The translations under genes and the position numbers were made by a program. From Nitrosomonadaceae bacterium (lineage in GTDB: Bacteria; Pseudomonadota; Gammaproteobacteria; Burkholderiales; Usitatibacteraceae): a stretch of 14,758 nucleotides of DNA. Numbering within the stretch: the first letter of the stretch is position 1; each line of letters opens with the position of its first letter. The DNA lies in the NCBI GenBank assembly GCA_021300055.1, contig JAJTHU010000263.1, forward strand, positions 1-14,758, read 5' to 3'. The notes beneath the pieces were generated by a model. It was given only the letters and a program-made list of their open reading frames with translations, ran no database searches and was not told the DNA's origin. Of the stretch, positions 1-6,935 are shown one piece after another.

Positions 1-1
1 C

Positions 2-535
2 AATGGCTTTGATATTGAGGGCCTGGCGGTTGATGGCAAACGCATGTTCCTCGGGCTACGCGGGCCGGTATTGCGCGGCTGGTCGGCGATGCTCGAAATC
101 GCTGTGGACGTCAACGAAAAGAAGCGCGATGAACCCTTGCGGCTGGTGCCGCTCGACGAGAGCGGCATTTTGATGCGCAAGCATTTTTTGCAGCTCGATG
201 GGCTGGGCATCCGCGATCTGCACTTTTCTGGAGACGATTTGTTTATCCTTGCTGGGCCGACGATGGTGCTCAACGGCGAAATACGCGTCTACCGTTGGCC
301 AGGAGCCAAGCCGTTGTTGGCTGCCAATCGTGATGCGGTGCGGTTTGAATCCGCGTTGGCAGAATCGGTTGCGCTCCCGCATGGCCGTGGCACCAATCGT
401 GCGGAAGCGATTTGCGATTTGCCGCCGATACTCGCGTGTGGCAAGCCGCGCTGGTTAGTGCTTTACGATGCGCCTGGCCCGGATCGTAAAGATGGTGAGT
501 ACACCGTTTATGGGGATTTGCTGCGACATGACTAA
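2..535 (+). CDS. DUF3616-like protein, 3' part (5' end outside window)
   Basis: This is the C-terminal 177 codons of a gene that begins before the window. The frame is open from base 2 (N-G-F-D-I-E-G-L), so the ATG at 44 is an internal methionine. The segment FDIEGLAVDGKRMFLGLRGP, followed later by LDGLGIRDLHF and DDLFILAGPTM, resembles the DUF3616 family as I remember it. Members are probably beta-propeller-like and have no established reaction. The stop (533-535) lies inside the start of the MFS gene: ATG at 528 gives an 8-nt overlap, which suggests one transcript and coupled translation. The family call rests on recalled motifs, not a search. Being coding is secure, function is not. Confidence 0.75.
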   Translation, partial: NGFDIEGLAVDGKRMFLGLRGPVLRGWSAMLEIAVDVNEKKRDEPLRLVPLDESGILMRKHFLQLDGLGIRDLHFSGDDLFILAGPTMVLNGEIRVYRWPGAKPLLAANRDAVRFESALAESVALPHGRGTNRAEAICDLPPILACGKPRWLVLYDAPGPDRKDGEYTVYGDLLRHD

Positions 536-1850
536 TACGCCTGAGCTGCCCGGCAGCAAATCGATGGTTTACCCGTGGTTCGTTGTGGCCGTACTCATGG
601 CCGCGTATGTGTTGTCGTTTGTGGATCGGCAGATTATGAATTTGCTGGTTGCGCCCATTCGACGAGATCTCGGTATCAATGACACCCAGATGAGTTTGTT
701 GATGGGGTTCTCATTCGCGATCTTTTATACGATTCTGGGTATTCCGATGGGCAGGCTCGCCGATAGCCGGAGCCGTCGCGGCCTGATCGCCGCGGGGGTG
801 GTGGTCTGGAGTGCGATGACTGCACTGTGTGGGCTGGCACAGACCTACTGGCAACTGTTTCTGTATCGCGTTGGCGTTGGTGTGGGGGAGGCAACACTCT
901 CGCCGGCCGCCTACTCGATGATTGCGGATTACTTTCCGCCAGAGCGACGCGCCACCGCCATCAGCGTCTATTCGATGGGTATTTTTCTCGGATCGGGCAT
1001 CGCATTTTTGTTGGGCGGGCTGGTGATTAAGTTTGCGATGGCGGCCGGTGTGGTGACCTTGCCGCTGGTGGGTGAAGTGCGTCCCTGGCAACTGGTGTTT
1101 TTGGTCTTGGGTGTCAGCGGCATCTTGTTTAGCTTCATTTTTTTCCTGGTGCGCGAGCCTGCGCGTAGCGACGTGAGCGGAACAGGTGATGCCGTGCCGT
1201 TCGGCGAGGTGGTGAGTTATTTGTGGCAAAACCGGCGCACCGTGTTGTGTCACAACCTTGGCTTCGCCATGCTGGCGCTTAGCGCCTATGGCACAACGGC
1301 GTGGATTCCGAGTTTCTTTATCCGCAGCTTTGGTTGGGAAGCCTCGCAGATCGGGTTTGTGTATGGCTTCATCGTGATGATCTTTGGCTGCCTCGGCATT
1401 CTGTTCGGCGGCTGGCTCACCGATCGGTGGCTCAATCAGGGCAGACCAGATGCCGCGTTGCGCATGGGCATTTGCGCGGCCATTGTGGCCACGATTGGCG
1501 GCGTGTATTTGCTGGCCGGTGATGGGACGATGGCCGCCATTCTCATGGTGCCATCGGTGTTTGCGCTGGGGATGCCATTCGGCGCCGCGCCAGCTGCGAT
1601 CCTGGCGATTGTGCCGAACCAAATGCGCGGCCAGACCGCAGCGGTCTATCTGTTTATCGTCAACTTGATTGGCCTAGGCATTGGGCCAACCGCAGTGGCG
1701 TTGGTCACAGACTTTGTTTTTGCGGATGACATGGCGCTGAAGTGGTCGATGCTGATTGTTGGTACTGTCGCCAATCTCGCCGCAGTTGCGTTCCTTGCTT
1801 TTGGGCTGCGTCCATACCGCGAGACGCTGAAGCGCGCCCAACAGGCTTGA
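528..1850 (+). CDS. MFS transporter, Spinster-like
   Basis: This is a 440-residue inner-membrane secondary transporter of the major facilitator superfamily with about 12 hydrophobic segments. The N-terminal half has FVDRQIMNLL (about 31-40) in the first membrane segment. The loop 2-3 signature is GRLADSRSRR (about 75-84), and GVGEATLSPAAYSMIADYF (about 118-136) follows; this combination is typical of the Spinster-like group. Length is normal. I chose ATG 528 because it starts just before the first hydrophobic segment and overlaps the preceding stop, with a GGGGA stretch about 11 nt upstream. The frame is open further upstream (an in-frame ATG at 468), but that would add 20 residues read in another frame over the DUF3616 gene. 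Substrate cannot be read from sequence; bacterial relatives are often annotated for aromatic acid, sugar-acid or lipid-like substrates. Confidence 0.9.
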   Translation: MTNTPELPGSKSMVYPWFVVAVLMAAYVLSFVDRQIMNLLVAPIRRDLGINDTQMSLLMGFSFAIFYTILGIPMGRLADSRSRRGLIAAGVVVWSAMTALCGLAQTYWQLFLYRVGVGVGEATLSPAAYSMIADYFPPERRATAISVYSMGIFLGSGIAFLLGGLVIKFAMAAGVVTLPLVGEVRPWQLVFLVLGVSGILFSFIFFLVREPARSDVSGTGDAVPFGEVVSYLWQNRRTVLCHNLGFAMLALSAYGTTAWIPSFFIRSFGWEASQIGFVYGFIVMIFGCLGILFGGWLTDRWLNQGRPDAALRMGICAAIVATIGGVYLLAGDGTMAAILMVPSVFALGMPFGAAPAAILAIVPNQMRGQTAAVYLFIVNLIGLGIGPTAVALVTDFVFADDMALKWSMLIVGTVANLAAVAFLAFGLRPYRETLKRAQQA

Positions 1851-1910
1851 TGACCTTCGGAAAGTTTGCGGGAGGCTGAAGGGGCGGCGACCGATTTTCT
1901 GCGATTGTGG

Positions 1911-1934
1911 GGAGGGCATGCCGGAGGGCACGCC
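1911..1934 (+). repeat. 12-bp imperfect tandem repeat
   Basis: Two adjacent copies of GGAGGGCATGCC and GGAGGGCACGCC differ at one base. They lie 60 nt after the MFS stop, and the second copy forms part of a terminator-like hairpin. No function is evident. Confidence 0.5.
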
Positions 1935-1950
1935 GCTGTGCCTTTCCTTT
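1925..1950 (+). terminator. possible terminator after the MFS gene
   Basis: AGGGCAC (1925-1931) pairs with GTGCCTT (1938-1944), giving 7 pairs including one G-U around a 6-nt loop. A T-rich tail, TCCTTT, follows. It lies about 75 nt past the MFS stop and on the correct side to end that transcript. The stem is short and the tail interrupted, so termination may be weak. Confidence 0.35.
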
Positions 1951-1988
1951 AATCGGGCGTGTGCGCCAGCGGAACCACGGCGCTTAAA

Positions 1989-2133
1989 TCACCGCTGCTT
2001 CTGCCGCAAGATCCACCAGCCGATTGCGGCGGTGAGCGTTAGCACCACCGTCACCACAATGAAGAAGCCGGCTTTGTTTTCCGCGAACGGCACGCCGCCG
2101 ACATTCATGCCGAAGAAGCCAGCCACCATGTTC
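1989..2133 (-). pseudogene. C-terminal stub of a CorA/ZntB-type metal transporter
   Basis: About 48 codons on the minus strand encode NMVAGFFGMNVGG, then a second hydrophobic segment (GFFIVVTVVLTLTAAIGWWI) and a basic tail ending at a normal TGA. The GMN motif, followed by a short periplasmic loop and a last membrane helix, is the hallmark of the CorA Mg2+/Co2+ and ZntB Zn2+ transporter family. The rest of the protein (normally about 300 residues, cytoplasmic funnel plus first membrane helix) is absent. Upstream codons in this frame, from the only start (GTG 2207), read arginine/serine-rich residues unlike CorA, and the M48 stop lies at 2216-2218. I infer a gene truncated by deletion or rearrangement. 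A product from GTG 2207 would lack the ion pathway. Confidence 0.75.
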
Positions 2134-2215
2134 ACGGGCGTCGACGACGATCGCGGCACTCTAAGCCGCGCAGCAGGGGTGCGAGCCGCACACTGCAGTG
2201 ATGACACCGTTCGCG

Positions 2216-3115
2216 TTAGCGTTTACGCGCGCGTTGTTGCAGGGCGGCCAGCGTCGGTGAGAGTGGTATGCGCATGCCGTCCGCTTGCCAGCCCCTCGCG
2301 GCGACGAGGGTGTTCAGCTCGGTCACGCGGTCAGCGGCATGAGGATGCGTGCTCAGGATGGTGAGGCGTGCGCGATGTTCTGGCGGGTGTGATGCCTCTA
2401 GCAACGGGAAGAGCGCAGTCGCACCACCGGCATGGCCATATTGCTTCACGAGCGCATCGAGCCCGATCGTATCGGCCTCGCGCTCTTGCTGGCGCGAAAA
2501 AGTCAGCAGCGTGCCGGTTGCGGCGAGGTTGGTCGCGGTGGCCGCGGCGGTGCGCGCGGCTTCCGCGCTGACGACCGAGAGCACGATCCCGATGCCCACT
2601 GCACGGCCGAGATGCTTGACCGGGTGGCGCTCTGCCGCATGGGCGATCTCGTGGGCAATGACCATGGCCAGCGTGTTTTCGTCAGGTACCGCTTCGATTA
2701 AGCCGCGCATGATGACGATGTTGCCGCCGAGCGTTGCAAAGGCGTTCACCATTTCGCTGTTGTTGTAGTGCACCTTAATCTGCATGCCCTCCGGTAGGCG
2801 CATGTGTGCAGCGAGTGGTTGTGCGATGCGATCTAGCGCCTTACGGATCGCGGCCGGCGTGGGTTCGCCGGGCGCGGCAGGCTCGTTGGGCGCATCGGGT
2901 GCGTTCCCCTTAAGTTGCATATCGACCTGTTCGGCCACTGCAGCCTCGTAGCGGTAAGGTAGCCATGACGCCACTTCACCCGCAAACGCGCCGACGAGAA
3001 ACGACAGGGCCACCAGCGCGACCATTAATCCGCCAAGCAACCACGCGAACTCCTTGAGCGGGTGCTCCGTCGAGTAGTTGACGTGCTCGTCGGGGGTGCG
3101 GTTTTCGAACTCCAC
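2216..3115 (-). CDS. membrane-anchored M48 family metalloprotease
   Basis: This is a 299-residue zinc metallopeptidase of the HtpX/Oma1/LoiP-like M48 family. One hydrophobic segment (about 24-46) anchors it. The zinc site is HEIAH (155-159) with the third ligand in EADTIGLD (about 213-220); a strand and helix precede it as usual (NAFATLGGNIVIMRGLI). A second weakly hydrophobic, alanine-rich helix follows at 172-200. The short anchor suggests the catalytic domain is held on the periplasmic side, in a role such as envelope protein quality control; that is inference from relatives. The start is GTG 3115, with AAGG five nt upstream. It is the last intact gene of an operon, 39 nt after the longer UPF0145 gene. 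The stop is TAA, and the CorA stub follows directly. Confidence 0.9.
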   Translation of the reverse strand: MEFENRTPDEHVNYSTEHPLKEFAWLLGGLMVALVALSFLVGAFAGEVASWLPYRYEAAVAEQVDMQLKGNAPDAPNEPAAPGEPTPAAIRKALDRIAQPLAAHMRLPEGMQIKVHYNNSEMVNAFATLGGNIVIMRGLIEAVPDENTLAMVIAHEIAHAAERHPVKHLGRAVGIGIVLSVVSAEAARTAAATATNLAATGTLLTFSRQQEREADTIGLDALVKQYGHAGGATALFPLLEASHPPEHRARLTILSTHPHAADRVTELNTLVAARGWQADGMRIPLSPTLAALQQRARKR

Positions 3116-3154
3116 GCTAGCCTTGGTCGATGGTTCACTTAGCTGGCGGCGCTG

Positions 3155-3628
3155 CTAACGCGGCCGCACGGCCGTGCCGTAGGCAACAACTTCAAATGAC
3201 GGCAATGCGCCTTGGCGTCCGCCGGTCAGCGACGTCGTTTCGAAGCGCACGTTAACGATCATCTTGTAGCCCTTGTTGCGCGCCTCGTCCTTCATGCGCA
3301 ACACTGCTTCGCGGCGGGCGCGATCGAACAAACTTTCGTAGCCGCGAAAGCGACCGCCGACCAAACTGCGCAGCCCAGCGACGAACTGCTTGAAGTAGTC
3401 CGACGAGATTACCACTTGTCCGCACACTAAGGTGCAGTCCTGCGGCTGTGCCAGGTTCGGCGGAAAACGCGCGGCGAACACGAGGATGTTCTTCGATTCA
3501 CGTTCGCGTTGCCGAATGGATTTGAAATGTTTCTGCTCAAGAATGCGGCCGACAAAAAAACCGATCGACAGCAGCACCAAGAACAGTACGAGCTCGAAGT
3601 AATCGAGCGCGAAGTAGAGAATTTCCAT
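3155..3628 (-). CDS. UPF0145/YbjQ family protein with N-terminal membrane anchor
   Basis: This 157-residue protein consists of a membrane segment (about 9-29), a charged linker (about 31-47) and a UPF0145/YbjQ domain (about 65-154). Family features are VVISSDYFKQFVAGLRSLVGG, the helix with repeated R/E-A-x-x-R-M, and the ending VNVRFETTS...EVVAYGTAV. YbjQ proteins are small, probably oligomeric domains often labelled heavy-metal binding. No biochemical role is firmly known, and I see no clustered Cys/His metal site here apart from C65 and C69. The ATG 3628 start is 16 nt after the stop of the shorter paralogue, with no clear Shine-Dalgarno, so translation may depend on the upstream gene. Compared with its neighbour it has gained an anchor, which would bring the domain to the same membrane as the protease. 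Confidence 0.85.
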   Translation of the reverse strand: MEILYFALDYFELVLFLVLLSIGFFVGRILEQKHFKSIRQRERESKNILVFAARFPPNLAQPQDCTLVCGQVVISSDYFKQFVAGLRSLVGGRFRGYESLFDRARREAVLRMKDEARNKGYKMIVNVRFETTSLTGGRQGALPSFEVVAYGTAVRPR

Positions 3629-3644
3629 ATATGCGGCGACGTTG

Positions 3645-3968
3645 CTATTCGAGAACGACTGCTGTGCCGTAAGCCAGAATTTCAGCGGCGCCCATGGTCA
3701 CCGAGGTCGTCGCGTAGCGCACGTTCAACACACCATTCGCGCCGATGGAAGCTGCTTGCTGAATCATGCGGTCCGTGGCTTCTTCGCGCGCTTCTTGCAT
3801 GAGCTCGGTGTATGCCTTGAGTTCGCCGCCGACGATGTTTTTCAACCCCGCGAGGATGTCTTTACCCGCATGTTTTGATCTGACGGTGCTGCCTTGCACG
3901 AGCCCTAAATGCCGAATAACGCGACGACCCGGAACGATTTCGATGTTCGAGACCAGAATGTCAGCCAT
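3645..3968 (-). CDS. UPF0145/YbjQ family protein, soluble
   Basis: This 107-residue protein is the normal length for the family. Characteristic parts are MADILVSNIEIVPGRRVIRHLGLVQG at the N-terminus (first about 26 residues), then GLKNIVGGELKAYTELM, a long helix, and the C-terminal VLNVRYATTSV...EILAYGTAVV. It lacks a signal peptide or membrane segment, so it is cytoplasmic. ATG 3968 is supported by AGGGG about 5 nt upstream. It is the first gene of the three-gene run with the anchored paralogue and the M48 protease (gaps 16 and 39 nt). The two YbjQ proteins share the layout of their domains and may form a mixed oligomer; this is inference. No promoter is clear, although a TATACT stretch lies about 130 nt upstream. 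Confidence 0.9.
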   Translation of the reverse strand: MADILVSNIEIVPGRRVIRHLGLVQGSTVRSKHAGKDILAGLKNIVGGELKAYTELMQEAREEATDRMIQQAASIGANGVLNVRYATTSVTMGAAEILAYGTAVVLE

Positions 3969-4308
3969 GCTACCCCTGTGAATGTTTTGTTGTGGTTGGT
4001 GATTGTTCGTTTGCGTGCGGTGCTTGGTGCGTGCTCCGTGTTGCTCGGCGTGGCGTCTAGTACCAGGAGAAGTCCTAGCAACTTGAGCCGAACGAGTATA
4101 TCTAGCGCATGTTGCAGTTGCACCAAGGTTTGCAAAGATTTGTCAGAAGTGTAACTGGCGATGCGAATGCCTAGGGGATCGCCTAATTGGTGCGAGGTGT
4201 GCCCTAGGATGGTGCGCGCACGGTGAACGCGGTTGCGAGCGGCGATTGCATGCCGCTGAGCAAACTTATGCATCATCGCTTGGCGCTCTCTTCGTTGATC
4301 GGCCAAAG
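3969..4308. other. gene-poor interval upstream of the UPF0145 operon
   Basis: No convincing gene is seen here. The minus strand is open across most of it (to about 4306), but the reading overlaps the start of the UPF0145 gene in another frame, has no recognisable motif, and shows no GC preference at third positions. Base composition is more AT-rich than the neighbours. Two CCTAGG sites (4170-4175 and 4203-4208) sit 33 nt apart. The interval must hold the promoter of the UPF0145-M48 operon. Confidence 0.5.
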
Positions 4309-4338
4309 CACAAAACCCAGCCGCAGCTGGGTTTTGTG
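4309..4338 (-). terminator. strong hairpin terminator of the Old Yellow Enzyme gene
   Basis: CACAAAACCCAGC (4309-4321) and GCTGGGTTTTGTG (4326-4338) pair perfectly over 13 bp around a 4-nt loop. It lies about 34 nt past the stop of the minus-strand OYE gene. On that strand a TTTT stretch lies in the descending arm and is followed by TGCTTTGG. Arms of this kind often act in both directions, so it could also shield the OYE region from plus-strand readthrough. Confidence 0.7.
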
Positions 4339-4371
4339 AGGTGCTTCGTAGCGCTGATGAAGCTATAGAAG

Positions 4372-5460
4372 TTAGGCCGCTAGCGCTGGGTAGTCGGTAT
4401 AGCCCTTTTCGCCCGGCGTATAGAAGGTCGACATATCGGGTGCGTTCAGAGGGCCGCCGTTGCGCATGCGCGCGACGAGATCCGGGTTTGCCAAAAATGC
4501 GCGCGCGTAGCCAATCATGTCGGCACGACCATCATTAATCGCGGCTTCGCCAGAGGCCGCGTCAAAACCGCCCGCCAAGATGAACGGACCACCGAAGGCA
4601 TTACGCAGCGCGAGCTTAAAGGCCTCGGGAACGGGTGGCGCGCCCATCGCCGAGTGATCCAATACGTGCAAGTAAGCAAGCTTCATTTCGGCGAGGGCTT
4701 TGACTAGCGCCAAATACTGCGGCTCGAGTTCGGGAAACGCGCTCGTGCCGTTGAACACGCCATAGGGTGAGAGACGGATGCCGACCCGATCGGCGCCGAT
4801 GGCCGCAACCGTGGCGCGCGCGACTTCGAGCGCAAATCGATTGCGTGCATCGATGGAACCGCCATATCCATCTGTGCGCGTGTTGACCGTTGCATTCAGG
4901 AACTGTTCGATGAGGTAACCGTTGGCGGCGTGCAGTTCAACGCCATCGAAGCCCGCTTCAACGGCAAGTTTGGCGGCGGTGGCGAACTCTGCAACAGCGT
5001 GGTCGATATCCGCTTGGGTCATCGCACGCGGACGGCTGTGCGGCTGCATGCCAGCGCTATCGGTGTACATCTCTCCTGGGCAGATCACGTCCGTTGGCCC
5101 GACGACTTCCGCGCCCGCTGGGAGATTGGCGGTCTGCGTGACGCGACCGGTGTGCATGAACTGGACAAAGATCTTGCCGCCTTTTGCATGTACTGCGTCG
5201 GTGGTGAGCTTCCATCCGGCGACATGCGCGGCGTTGAACAATCCGGGAATGCGTGGGTAGCCGAGTCCGTTAGGAGATGACGACGTGCCCTCTGTGATGA
5301 TCAGCCCGGCGCTTGCCCGTTGCGCGTAGTAGCTCGCCATCAAGGCGTTTGGCGTGTTCGCATCGACCGCGCGACTGCGGGTCATGGGGGACATGATCGC
5401 TCGGTTTGCAAGCGTGATCTTGCCGATGACAGTGGGGGTAAACAGAGTAGGTGTGGACAT
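4372..5460 (-). CDS. nemA: Old Yellow Enzyme family alkene reductase (NemA-type)
   Basis: This 362-residue FMN flavoprotein matches the usual length of NemA-type ene-reductases. Such enzymes use NAD(P)H to reduce activated C=C bonds and, in relatives, nitro compounds, nitrate esters or N-ethylmaleimide. HAANGYL (177-183) gives the substrate-binding His177 and Asn180 and the proton-donor Tyr182. DGYGGSIDARNRF (197-209) is the family signature. GIRLSP (227-232) contributes the FMN-contacting arginine, and GRADMIGYARAFLANPDL (311-328) closes the FMN phosphate site. There is no signal peptide, so it is cytoplasmic. I chose ATG 5460 over the in-frame TTG at 5469: it starts at the conserved MSTPTLFTP and has TTGAGA a few nt upstream. 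It is monocistronic, with a candidate promoter and palindrome upstream and a strong terminator downstream. The exact physiological substrate is unknown. Confidence 0.93.
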   Translation of the reverse strand: MSTPTLFTPTVIGKITLANRAIMSPMTRSRAVDANTPNALMASYYAQRASAGLIITEGTSSSPNGLGYPRIPGLFNAAHVAGWKLTTDAVHAKGGKIFVQFMHTGRVTQTANLPAGAEVVGPTDVICPGEMYTDSAGMQPHSRPRAMTQADIDHAVAEFATAAKLAVEAGFDGVELHAANGYLIEQFLNATVNTRTDGYGGSIDARNRFALEVARATVAAIGADRVGIRLSPYGVFNGTSAFPELEPQYLALVKALAEMKLAYLHVLDHSAMGAPPVPEAFKLALRNAFGGPFILAGGFDAASGEAAINDGRADMIGYARAFLANPDLVARMRNGGPLNAPDMSTFYTPGEKGYTDYPALAA

Positions 5461-5541
5461 TATTCTCAACTTGGGTGGGCGGAAGAAGCGTGGATAGAAG
5501 GATCGTATAGAGCTGGCGAGCGGGGGTGCGGGGACAAAACA

Positions 5542-5570
5542 ATTCTAGTAAGTAGGGCTAGATCGTCCAA
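5542..5570 (-). promoter_or_regulatory. candidate sigma70-type promoter of the OYE gene
   Basis: On the minus strand, TTGGAC (5570-5565) is separated by 17 nt from TAGAAT (5547-5542). The -10 differs from consensus at one base; the -35 is weaker. A start near 5535 would give a leader of about 75 nt before ATG 5460. Confidence 0.45.
5544..5562. promoter_or_regulatory. candidate operator: TCTAG-N9-CTAGA palindrome
   Basis: TCTAG (5544-5548) and CTAGA (5558-5562) form a perfect inverted repeat with a 9-nt spacer. It overlaps the -10 and most of the spacer of the candidate OYE promoter, a position from which a dimeric repressor would block transcription. NemA-type genes are often controlled by TetR-family repressors, but no such gene is in this window. 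Confidence 0.35.
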
Positions 5571-5701
5571 TTACAACCACTAATGACATGAGGGCTGACA
5601 TGTCGGATGTGGTGCAGATTGGCGAAGACCATCGGCATGTCGTAAGCTACGCTCGCCCCGTCGCCTGACGCTATCTGCCACGATCTGCCACTACCCATCA
5701 C

Positions 5702-6865
5702 GTGATCTATCGCGCTTCCTTCTTGGTTCTTTGCAGCCTGTGTTTCGCGATGGCGACAAGCGCCGCAACTCCGGCCCGCGCAGAGTCGGCCGCACCATGC
5801 GTCGCTGCGTGGCCCGCGTGGGACAGCTATCGCATCCGCTTCATCAGCAATGATGGACGTGTCATTGATAGCCACACTGTGCGGAAGCACACAGTGTCTG
5901 AGGCGCAGGCGTATGCGCTGTTTTTTTCGTTAGTGGCGAACGACCGCAAATCGTTTGATCTGGTGCTGCAGTGGACCGAGAACAACCTCGCAGCGGGTGA
6001 CCTCACCAGTCGACTGCCTGCCTGGCAATGGGGCCTTCGGTCCGATGGCTCTTGGGGTGTGGTGGATGCGAATGCGGCTTCAGACGCCGACTTATGGATT
6101 GTGTATGCCCTCGGCGAAGCGGGGCGCTTGTGGAACGAGCCGCGCTATACGCGCTTGGCGGCGAGTATCGCGGCGCGCATCCTGAAGGAAGAGACGGCCG
6201 AAATCCCCGGGCTCGGACTCACGGTCTTGCCGGGGCCGGTTGGCTTTCAGTTGAACGACAAGACGTGGCGCTTGAACCCAAGCGATCTCCCCATGCAATT
6301 GATGGACTGGATGGCACATCAGGGCTTTGATCCCGCGTGGACGCGGATACAAGAATCGTCGTTGCGATTGCTGATCGAGTCTGCGCCGCGCGGATTCTCG
6401 CCGGATTGGGCGATATACGAGGTGGGCAAGGGCTTTCGCGAAGACAACACGAGCGGGCAACGCGGCGAGGGCGGCTACGACGCGATTCGCGTTTATCTGT
6501 GGGCGGGCATGCTCGCTGAAGACGTGCCGTATCGACGCAAGTAGGTGAACGCGTTCTCGCCAATGGCGCGTAAGGTCGGACGCTTAGGGCACGTGCCGGA
6601 GTTTGTGCATATCGTCAGCGGAGAAACGCGCGGGCAGGGCTCGTCGGGGTTTTCTGCAGCGATGCTCCCGTACTTGAGTGCGCGTGGCGAAACACGTGCA
6701 CTGCGCCAAAAACTGACGCGCATCGCGGCGCAGCCCATCGCGCCGGACGCTTACTACGACCAGGTGCTGACGCTGTTTGCAAACGGCTGGATGGAGCAGC
6801 GCTATGCGTTTATGCGAACTGGGGAACTGCGGCCGGCTTGGCTGAAGAACTGTGCGCCTCGGTAG
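5702..6865 (+). pseudogene. bcsZ: GH8 endoglucanase (BcsZ-like) interrupted by an in-frame TAG
   Basis: A glycoside hydrolase family 8 endo-beta-1,4-glucanase is readable in one frame for 387 codons, the normal BcsZ length, but codon 281 (6542-6544) is TAG. The first 280 codons start at GTG 5702 and give a signal peptide (about 1-27, cleavage after ARA), a periplasmic location, WPAWDSYRIRFISNDGRVID, the proton-donor glutamate of SEAQAYALFF (E67), DADLW (128-132) and the catalytic base in GGYDAIRVYLWAGM (D260). After the stop the same frame continues 106 codons with the GH8 ending (VNAFSPMARKVG, then GFSAAMLPYL) to a TAG at 6863-6865. The amber removes the last helices of the (alpha/alpha)6 barrel, so the product is probably inactive. 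No Shine-Dalgarno precedes GTG 5702. No cellulose synthase gene is in the window. A sequencing error or suppressor-dependent readthrough remains possible. Confidence 0.88.
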
Positions 6866-6889
6866 TGGGCTTTGTTAGTGCGCCTCGGT
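6852..6889 (+). repeat. 12-bp direct repeat at the end of the GH8 gene
   Basis: GTGCGCCTCGGT occurs at 6852-6863, covering the last codons, and again at 6878-6889 just past the stop. The offset is 26 nt. It may be a small local duplication. Confidence 0.4.
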
Positions 6890-6935
6890 TGGGGGCTGTG
6901 GCCTCTCCGTATTGCTTTACGCACCAACTTGCGCG

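Noticed and set aside
711..1622. 303-codon open frame on the minus strand opposite the MFS gene
   Set aside because: It lies wholly antisense to a clear transporter. The translation is rich in His, Arg and Gln with no motif, as expected from the complement of a GC-rich membrane protein gene.
3905..4306. 133-codon minus-strand open frame
   Set aside because: It overlaps the start of the UPF0145 gene in another frame and has no recognisable motif, no good start context and no third-position GC bias. It is noted only as part of the gene-poor interval.
6545..6865. Separate small gene starting at GTG 6545
   Set aside because: It starts immediately after the amber codon in the same frame, has no ribosome binding site, and its sequence is the C-terminus of GH8. 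It is the second half of the interrupted gene.
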